Shown piece after piece: positions 26,353-36,200 of a DNA stretch of 64,000 nucleotides. The notes beneath the pieces are model-generated. The model searched no databases. It was given only the letters and a program-made list of their open reading frames with translations, and was not told the DNA's origin. This stretch comes from Aquarana catesbeiana (taxonomy: Eukaryota > Chordata > Amphibia > Anura > Ranidae), in the NCBI RefSeq assembly GCF_042186555.1, contig NC_133324.1, positions 6,675,758 through 6,739,757 on the forward strand, in the 5' to 3' direction. Position numbers and translations under genes: made by a program. Each line of letters begins with the position of its first letter. The first letter of the stretch is position 1.

Positions 26353-29300
26353 GTGCAGTCAGCGCAGAGTATAAAATACAGTGCATTGAAGTGGTTAAGG
26401 GGAACCCTATGACAGATTTAAGAATAAAAAACGATAGCTAGACAACGGGGGGCGCTGCCAGGGTTGGGGGTCTGTCATGGAAACGTATGACATCAGGAGA
26501 CTCCGCCCACCTAGGCAGATTGTGTCCATTCAAAAAACAAGGGAAGTGAAGGAAACAGTGAATGTGAAAGGTGTAAGTGCATAGAGAGAAATGAAGCCAT
26601 CAGATCAGGAGAGCAAACAGGGAAAGGAGATAAAGAAGGAAAACGGGTGAAAGAGAAAAGGCAGACCAAGGAGTAATGGAGGACACAGGAAAGTGTAAAT
26701 AGATAAAGATGAATAGCGGCAAAAAGGAGATATAAAATGGGGGGAGGGGGGGAAAGGGGGAGAAGAACAGATAGAAAAAAATCGGGACATATAAAGAGAA
26801 AAAAGGAAAAGAGATAAAAGCAACAGAAATAAAAGACAAAGGAGAAGAAAATAAGAGAAAAAAAAAACACGAGTGAAAAATAAAAAAGGATGAACATGGA
26901 GAAGTGAGAATAGGAAAAAGGAAGAAATGAGTGGGAAAATGAAGCATATTAAGAGGAAGAGGTGCAACTGAGAAAAATGTTGTAAAATAAACTGAAAAAA
27001 AAAAAACAAGTAAAGAAAATGACCTAAGTAAAAAAAATTGATAAAATGTGAAAAAATAATAAAAAAATGAAAAACTAAAAATGAAAAATAAATTAAAAGA
27101 AAATAAAAAATAAAAAGTAGTCTTTTGTGATTGTCACATGATAAATTGTGACAAACAGCTTTGCGCGAAGCTTGTTACCCCAAAAGAAGCTCCTGCTCTT
27201 TTTGGAGTGACAAGCTTCGAGCGATGTGGTTGGACTTTCATTTGGTGGCAATGCCACACTTGTGGAGGAGAACTTTCATAATAATTAATATTGTCATGTT
27301 AATCTCTCCTTTTCTCTCGACAGAAGCCAATTCAGAAGACTCTCAGGAGGTGACTGTTCCTATCCTGACCAGCGATGAGTGCAAGAAACTATGGGGAACC
27401 AAGAGCCAGAGAAACACAATCTGCACTGATGTCTCCTCCTGCATGGTATGATGGCCTAAAACCTTTATTATTGACCAGTGTTGGTTCTCTTCAGGCAGCT
27501 TGGGGAACAGAACAATATTCTTCTGGATCAGATTCCCTCTAGTTGGATCTTTAATAAGTAGAACTGTTTCTAACCTCACAATCTTGCATGCATAGAGTAT
27601 AATAATTTATTGATAGCAAAATATATATTTATATAAAGTATTAAAGGATTAGGAATGAAACCAGTCCTTGTTAGTGATAAATGACTACTAAAGGATTTGC
27701 TCCACCATTGATCTTTACAGAGATGATTGAAAGTCCAAATCTTAGAAATGATGTCATCGGGTCATCTTATGTATGATCTCTACACTGACGACACACAAAT
27801 CTATCTCTCTACTCTCCTCGTCTCACTACTTCAGTCTCCTCCCGCATTACTAACCTACTGTAGACAATAGGAAATGGTCTGAGTGGCTCTAAAATATCAT
27901 GCACCTCATCCCGTTTAATGAAAATCATGAAAGAGGAGGATTGGGATTATTGCGGTGCCTGTAATAAATGATACATATAGAGTTAGATAAAAATATATAT
28001 TTCTTTATTGGTACAAAAAAAGAGAAAAAGCAAAACTATCAATTAAAACCGATATAGAGCATATACATAATACATGTACTGGGTCGCTGGAGTCCCAAGA
28101 AAAGAAGGTGGTCATAGATAGATGTAAATCCCAACATGTTTCGTCAGTGACAGCTTCCTCAGGGGATAATGAGGGATTACTAACCTACTATTTGACATAT
28201 CAATATGGATGTCTTACCAGATACCACTGCTTGGGGTGGTATCTGACTGACAGACCCACCACAGGGCTGTGGGTACATTGTTTGCCCCCCCCCCGAAAAT
28301 ATACCACCAGCCGCCACTGATAATACTAATAATAAATATAAAAATTGTCTTCTGGCCCATTTACTAGCTGCCCTGTTTAACCGCTTGCCGACCAGCCGCC
28401 ATCATTATACTTTGGCAGGTCGGCACAAACCTGTGAGTGGGATAGCAGGCACGTGAATGCGCCCGCTGCACAGCAGGGGTGCCGATGCTTGTGGCCGATG
28501 TTCGCGATGACTGCTGGCCACAAGCGATTGCGGGCACGAGAGGCAGAACAGGGACGCGTGTGTGTAGACACACAAATCCCTGTTCTGTTCTGTGAGGAGT
28601 GACAGATTGTGCATTCCTAATAGCAAGGAACCACGATCCGTCATTTCCTCTAGGTCAGTCCCCTCCCCCTACAGTTAGAAACACACACAGTTAACACAGT
28701 TAACCCCTTACTCGCCCCCTAGTGTTAACCCCTTCACTGCCAGTGACATTTTTACAGTAATCAGTGCATTTTTATAGCACCGATCGCTGTATAAATGGCA
28801 ATCGTCCCAAAGATGTGTCAAAAGTGTCCAATGTGTCCACCACAATGTTGCAGTCCCAATAAAAATCGTGGATCGCCTCCATTATAAATCTATCCCCTAT
28901 ATTGTAGACACTATAACTTTTGCGCAAACCAACCAATATACGCTTATTGCGATTTTTTTTTACCAAAAATATGTAGAATAATACATATCGGCCTAAACTG
29001 AGAAAAACATTTGTTTTTTAAAAAAAAAAATGGGGATATTTATTATAGCAAAAAGTACAAAATATTGTCAAAATTGTCGCTCTTTTTTTGTTTATAGCGC
29101 AAAAAAAAAAAAACCAGCAGAGGGGATCAAATACCACCAAAAGAAAGCTCTATTTGTGAGAAAAAAGGAGGTCAATTTTGTTTGGGTACAACGTCGCACG
29201 ACCGCGCAATTGTCAGTTAAATCAACACAGTGCCGTATCGCAAAAAAATGGCCCGGTCATTCAGCAGCCAAATCTTCTGGGGCTGAAGTGGTTAACTTGA

Positions 29301-32300
29301 AGTGATTTAGGAAAAGACCCAAAGGGCCCCCAAACATTATAACTGTTATTGATATATTGAACTCCCACGGGACACTTTTTCCAAGTGAAATAGCACTTGT
29401 GCATGTTATATTAGTAGGTGATAGGGCAGTCTCAATGATTGAATATACTGTTTGATGGTTTTTACATCATATAGATAGCAGCTGCACTGAGAATGGGAAC
29501 CTTTATTATTCTTTCTTTATTTTATTCTTCTCACAATTCTGACATTTTTCTAAACCGTTCACGATGAATTACTAATTCCCTGATAAGTGAACAATCTGTT
29601 AATTAACTTTTAGAGGGCCCTTTTGGATGTAAACATCCCTTGTAATAGAAACAAGCATGACAGATCCTCTTTATCGAGAGATCCAGGGTCAAAAAGACCC
29701 CCAAATCTCCCCTTTACCTTTTAAAGCAAAAGAGAAAAGGAAAAAATGTTGACACTTTGATTTAAAAAAAAGTCTTTAACCACTTCCCGCCCGGCCTAAA
29801 GCAGACTGATGGTCGGTGGTGGTTCAGTTATCTTGACGGGGCATCATATGACGTCCAGCAGGATAACATGCCACCGCGCGCCCATGGGGATGCGCATCGC
29901 GGCGATCGGTGGATCGGTGTGTCAGTCTGACACACCACTCCACCGATCTCGGTAAAGAACCTCCGGCGGAGGCTCTTTACCAAGTGATCAGCCTTGTCCA
30001 ATCATGGCTGATCACGATGTCAATAGGAATAGCCATTGATCGGCTTTTCCTCAATCGCGTCTGACAGACACGAGTAGAGGAGAGCCGATCGGCGGCTCTC
30101 CTGACAGGGGGTCTGCGCTGATTGTTTATCAGCGCAGCCCCCCTCAGATGCCCGCACTAGACCACCAGGGAAGCCGCCAGGACCACCAGGGAAGCGGGCA
30201 ACATGTGGATGGCCAGGTATGTACCCCATGGCCATCCACATGTGCAAATTATGCCAGATCTGTGCCAATCAGTGCCCACAAATGGGCACTGACTGGCACT
30301 ATTATTTCAGTGATTCCCAGCAATACCACCCATTAGTGTCATCAGTGCCACCAATCAGTGTCATCAGTGCCACCTGTCAGTGCCCATCCATGCCCATCAG
30401 TGCCTACCTATCAGTGCCCATCAGTGCCCATCTGTGCCACCTATCAGTGCCACCCATAAGTATCCATCAGTGCCACCCATAAGTACCCATCAATGCCACC
30501 TACAAGTGCCCATCAGTGCCGCCTATGAGTGCCCATCAGTGCCACCTGTGAGTACCCATCAGTGCCGCATACCAGTGCCACCTATCAGTGCCCATCAGTG
30601 CTGCCTATCAGTGCCCATCATCAGTGCCCATCAGTGCCACCTCATTGGTGCCATCTCATCAGTGCCCATCAGTGCTACCGTATCAGTGCCGGTCAGTGCA
30701 GCCATATCAGTTCCTGTCATTGAAGAAGAAAACATACTTATTTACAAAAAATTTTAACAGAAACAAAGAAAACATTTTCTGTCTTTTTTTTATTTGTTGC
30801 GCAAAAAAAAACCCCACAGAGGTGATCAAATACCACCAAAAGAAAGCTCTATTTGTGGGAACAAAATGATAAAAAATTTGTTTGGGTACAGTGTAGCATG
30901 ACCGCACAATTGCCATTCAAATTGCGACAGCACTGAAAGCTGAAAATTGGCCTGGGCAGGAAGGTGTCTAAGTGCCTGGTACTGAAGTGGTTAAGCCTGA
31001 GAACTGGAAGTGACGTCAGAGGTCGCTCCAGTCCTCCAGGGGCATAGAGCCTAGTGGGGGGGCATCTTGCCCTTACTCAAATTCCTGCCTAGCTATCAGC
31101 CATATCGGATCACTTCCGGGTTTACCTGGAAACAACAGGAAAGCGGCGGGAGGGGGAGGGCACCTCTCCCGCTGACCTCTAAAAGCGATCCCACGGGAAA
31201 TCCGCCACCAGGTTGACTTTTAGCAGAACAAAATGATACCATAAACCCGGTATTAAATGTCAAAATAATTACGTATATATACTGTGGGCGGTCAGGCAAG
31301 TGGTTAAATATGGCAGATGCATACCATGCAGAAATACCCTCAAAGGAAATATAAAAGTCACTAAATTTCTATTGTATCACAACAAAAAAGAGCATACTAC
31401 TAAGAAATGTATCACTTGCAACAGCACACATACTACCTATATGTGGAATTCACTTGTGGCTACCAGTATACATGGAGCACTACTAGAAAACTGGTGTATA
31501 CAATCATCTTAGAACTACACACAGTAGGGATCTCAGTCATTTAAAATTTTATTCTATAGATAAAATAGGGGGACTAATTTAGGAAGGAGGTGTCATGCTA
31601 AGAGACATTTTGGATTTTTGAATTGGAAAGCTTGGACCCAAATGGCCTTAATATTGATTTAGACATTAAATGTTTTTTTTTAAATAATTATTAGTGTTAG
31701 ATAGACAAATGCAGAATTAAAAAAAAAATTGTTTTGATTCGTTAGTATACACATAAATTTGTTCAGTTAAGTTTGTTGAATTCCTTTTTGGAGTTCGTTT
31801 TATTTATTCGAATTTGAAACAATTCCTATTTTCGAACTCCATTCGAATTGCATTCAAGTTGGAATTCAGACATGTGCAGGATGAAAAAATTCGTTTAGTT
31901 TAGTTTCGTTTTGATTCGTTATTTAACTAAATTCGTTTAGTTAAATTCGTTGCATTCATTACATTCGTTTTCGGAATTTGGTTCGTTTCGTATTCGAATT
32001 CGAAAAAAACCTATCAAATTTGAAAAAATTCTACCACATTCGAAAAAAACTGTCAAATTCGAAAAAATTCTACCACATTCGAAAAAAACTGTCAAATTCG
32101 AAAAAATTCTACCACATTCGAAAAAAACTGTCAAATTCGAAAAAATTCTACCACATTCGAAAAAACTGTCAAATTCGAAAAAATTCTACCGCATTCGAAA
32201 AAAAACAATAACTGAATTTGAAAAAGTAAACTATATATAACCATTTTGCGAAATTTGAAATTCGTATAGAATGAAATCGAATTCCAATAGAAAAGATTAG

Positions 32301-32582
32301 GATAGAATAGAAAGTATAAAAGAATAGCATAGAAAAACAATAGAACAGAATAGTTTTCTATTCTGTTCCATTGTTTTTCTATGCTATTCTTTTCTATTCT
32401 ATTCTAAACTTTTCTATTCGAATTTGAATTAATTCTATGCGAAATTCGAATTTCTGAAGATGGCTTCTAAAATTAGAATTTCATATAGAATGAATTCGAA
32501 TTTGAATAGAAAAGATTAGAATAGAAAATAATAGAAATAGAATAGACTAGAAAAACAATAGAACAGAACAGAAGAGAATAAA

Positions 32583-32638
<56 letters not shown>

Positions 32639-33214
32639 TTTTTTTCTCTTCTGTTTCATTGTTTTTCTATGCTATTCTTTTTTATTCTATTCTAAACTTT
32701 TCTATTTGAATTTGAATTCATTCTATATGAAATTCGAATTTCGGAAGATGGATTCTGAAATTCGAATTTTGTATAGAATGAATTTGAATTTGAATATAAA
32801 AGAATAGACTAGAAAAACAATAGAACAGAACAGAATAAAATATAATATATATATATTATATCTTATTCTATTCTGTTCTATTGTTTTTCTAGTCTATTCT
32901 TTCTACTCTATTTTAATCTTTTCTATTCAAATTCATTTTATACGAAATTCGAATTTTGGAAGATGGTTATATATATATATATATACTATTTTTTCTATTC
33001 TGTTCTATTGTTTTTCTATTATTTTCTATTATTTTATATTTTATAATAGTCTTTTCAATTCGAATTCATTCTATACGAAATTCAAACTTCAGAAGCCATG
33101 TACCGAAATCCGAATTTCGTATAGAATGAATTTGAATTTGAATTGAAAAGACTATTATAAAATATAAAATAATAGAAAAGAAAAGCATAAAAAAACAATA
33201 GAAGAGAATAATTA

Positions 33215-33287
<73 letters not shown>

Positions 33288-36200
33288 TTATATATACATA
33301 TATATTCTATTGCTTTATTATTTTATATTCTATCTTATTGTTTTTTTTAGAAAAACGTTTTCTATTTTTTTCGAATTCGAGTATGTTTTCGAATTCGATT
33401 CGAGTATGTTTTCGAATATGTTTTCGAATTCGATTCGAATATGTTTTCGAATTTGTTCGTTTTTTTTCGGATTCGTTTAAATTCTTTACTTTTGTAATTC
33501 GGAAATTCGGATGCATCCGAATTTCCGAATAATGAAAAATTCGTCCGAATTTCGATTCGGAACGAAACCAAATGCACATGCCTATTGGAATTGAATTCCA
33601 TCTGAATTTGAAACAAATTCCATTTGAAATCAAATGTATTCTTTCATTTTTTTCTACTCTATTATTTTATTTTCTATTTTATTTATTTACTTTCTATTCT
33701 ATTCTATTCTATTCTATTCTTTTTTATTCTATTCAAATTTATTCCATTTAAAATTCAAATTTGGAAAAACGGTTTATATTGGTATATTCTTTCTATCCTA
33801 TTCTGGAAATGGTTATATTTTTTTTTCTATTCTATTCTAATATTTTCTATTCTATTCAAATTTGAATTTATTCTATTTGAAATTTGAATTTCAGAAAATG
33901 GTTATAATCTATTTAATTGTATTCTATTTTTTATTATATTCTATTCTGTTCCTTTATTTTACAATCTATTTTGTTAGTTTTTACTCTATTCTTTTATTTG
34001 CTATTTTTCCCTTTTTTTCTATTCTACACTTTTCTATTCTTTTATTTTCTATTCTGTCCTGTTTTACTCTATTATATTCTGTTCTTTTATTTTCTATTCT
34101 ATTCTTTTCTATTCTATTCTATTTTTTTCCATTCTATTCCTTTATTTTCTATTCTATTTTATTCTTTTCAGAAATTCGAATGCGATATGAAAAAGATTTG
34201 AATTCGATTTTAATTTATTCTTTTTGAAATTCACATTTCAGAAAATGGTTATATTCTATTTAAATGTATTCTATTTTTTATTATATTCTGTTCTGTTCCT
34301 TTATTTTATAATCTATTTTGTTCTGTTTTACTCTATTCTTTTATTTTCATTTTTTTCCTTTTTTTCTATTCTATGTCTTTCATTTTCTATTCTGTTCTGT
34401 TTTATACTATTATATTCTGTTTTTTTATTTTCTATTCTATTCTTTTCTATTCTATTCTATTCCTTTGTATTCTATTCCTTTATTTTCTATTCTATTTTAT
34501 TCTCTTCAGAAATTCAAATGCGATATGAAAAAGATTTTAATTAGATTTGAAAACTTTTCAAATTCAATTAGAAAACTATTTGAATTCGAATTTCCTCCAA
34601 AATTTTGGTTCGTTATTCTGTTTAAATTTGTTACTATTCAAAAATTTGGATACATCCGAAAATACAAAAATAACAAAAAATCCATCTCAGTTTAGATTCA
34701 GAACGAAACAAAACGCAGATGTCTAGTGTTAGAACTTATTTTTATATAGGGAGTGTTTAGTATACATTTTGTACATTTATATTATGTACTGATTTTTGAA
34801 TATACCAAGTGGGGTGTATAATAGTATATGGTGGGTGGGGAATTGAGGAATTATATCCTATGTAGAAATATATGATTGGTTTTCTGAATTTATTTATTAC
34901 ATTTTTTTATGAACACATAGAAAATTGATTGGTTATTGTGGGGGTTAGCTTAAATGGGGATCACCTTCCCTGGGAAAAATGTAGTCCCGACGGCAGGTCT
35001 TAAAAGTCTGGCTTGTAGTCAGATTTATTTATTAGGTCACGTGAAAATCAAACAAAACAGAAAAATAAATCCTTGCCATCCAAACACTAAACATTTCAGA
35101 TTCCTTCCTCACAGATGAAAGGCTTTTCCCAATCACCAACAAAAAAAAAATGTAATGGAAACGTTCCTTTCTCATATGGAGCAATGACAACATCTACAGC
35201 TCTTTCAGGTTTGGCTTCCTGAGTCCCAGGCCAAGAGTAACCTCTTGCTCCAGTCCTTATTTATACCACCTGGTGCTGGTCACAGGTGGAGAGAAAAATC
35301 TGGTTTGGAACCCACACTGCCAAGGTGGCCTGGAAAACCTGGACCGAATTCCACCGGTCTGCTGTTTAAATTAATAGATGGGATTTGGGTACTTCTCCTA
35401 GTGTTACTATGGCTGAATCGGCACTTCCAGTATCTGGTTCCAGTTGGGAACTTAACACACAGGGTATAAATACCAGGAGTAAGATGACGCCTCTGGCTTC
35501 CTGATGACGCACTAGGTGTGCGAAACGCATTGAGGCGCAACAGCATGGTCCTGACGTCATTTCCAGCATCACCCGATACATCATTTTTTGGCAATTGGAA
35601 TGCACGGCAGCCCGGGTTGTGGGAACGGCAGGAATTATGCCAGGAATTATAGATAACAGAACTGCATGCTGACTCACAATGTATAGGAGTGGTCCAAGTG
35701 GTCAAACAGCAAATAGTACTTCAAGGCATAGACACCCTGAAAGCAGTACCCACCAAGCTGGACCTATGTGGCTTGTGCTCAGTGAAGGAATCTAAAATTA
35801 TGATTAAGACAAAATTATCTTTATTACAAAATTACCAGATTACAAAAATAGTATAATTTTATTAAACCACAACCAATATCTTCCCCACAAAGACAATGTT
35901 GGGGCTCAAATTGTTGCACTTGAGGGAGCTGAAAGCATTTACAAACTAAGCACCCTTCGATTGGCTTTGAGGGCTTATGGTGACCTTCTAACACCTCAGA
36001 GCCTATTTAAAGAGACCCTGTCACCGGACCCATTGTGACAAAGTGACAATGTCTATGTAAAAGGTTCTCCCTGAACAGCTGTGTCACGTACCTGGTCAAG
36101 GCCGAGCTGACAAGAGGGCTTCCCCTTACACCTCCTGCCCTCTTTCTCCTGGAAGTGACGACAGGATATAACAAGGCAGAGAGTGGCACAGAGAACCAGA

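Larger units (their letters stand above)
22261..26394 (+). mobile_element. Outer TTAA-flanked palindromic element hosting nested hATs
   Basis: The left end is CCACTTCAATGCACTG, the right end CAGTGCATTGAAGTGG, with TTAA on both sides (22257-22260 and 26395-26398). The arms lead into (TA)n tracts (22298-22350 and 26297-26343). Between them lies the hAT at 22382-26277. Confidence 0.75.
14441..27323 (+). other. Gene A intron 5 (12.9 kb)
   Basis: This intron runs from GTAAGG to TCTCGACAG. Its contents are minisatellite, TTAA and hAT MITEs, an antisense L1 fragment, a nest of palindromic transposons and a purine-rich tract. Bases 15030-15258 hold nothing I recognise. Confidence 0.75.

Noticed and set aside
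26511..27009. Three overlapping minus-strand frames rich in Phe, Leu, Ser and Pro
   Set aside because: They reflect the purine-only composition of the plus strand, with no domain or codon signal.
32010..32200. 39-bp regular repeats resembling an array with spacers
   Set aside because: The whole 39-bp unit is repeated, so there are no variable spacers.
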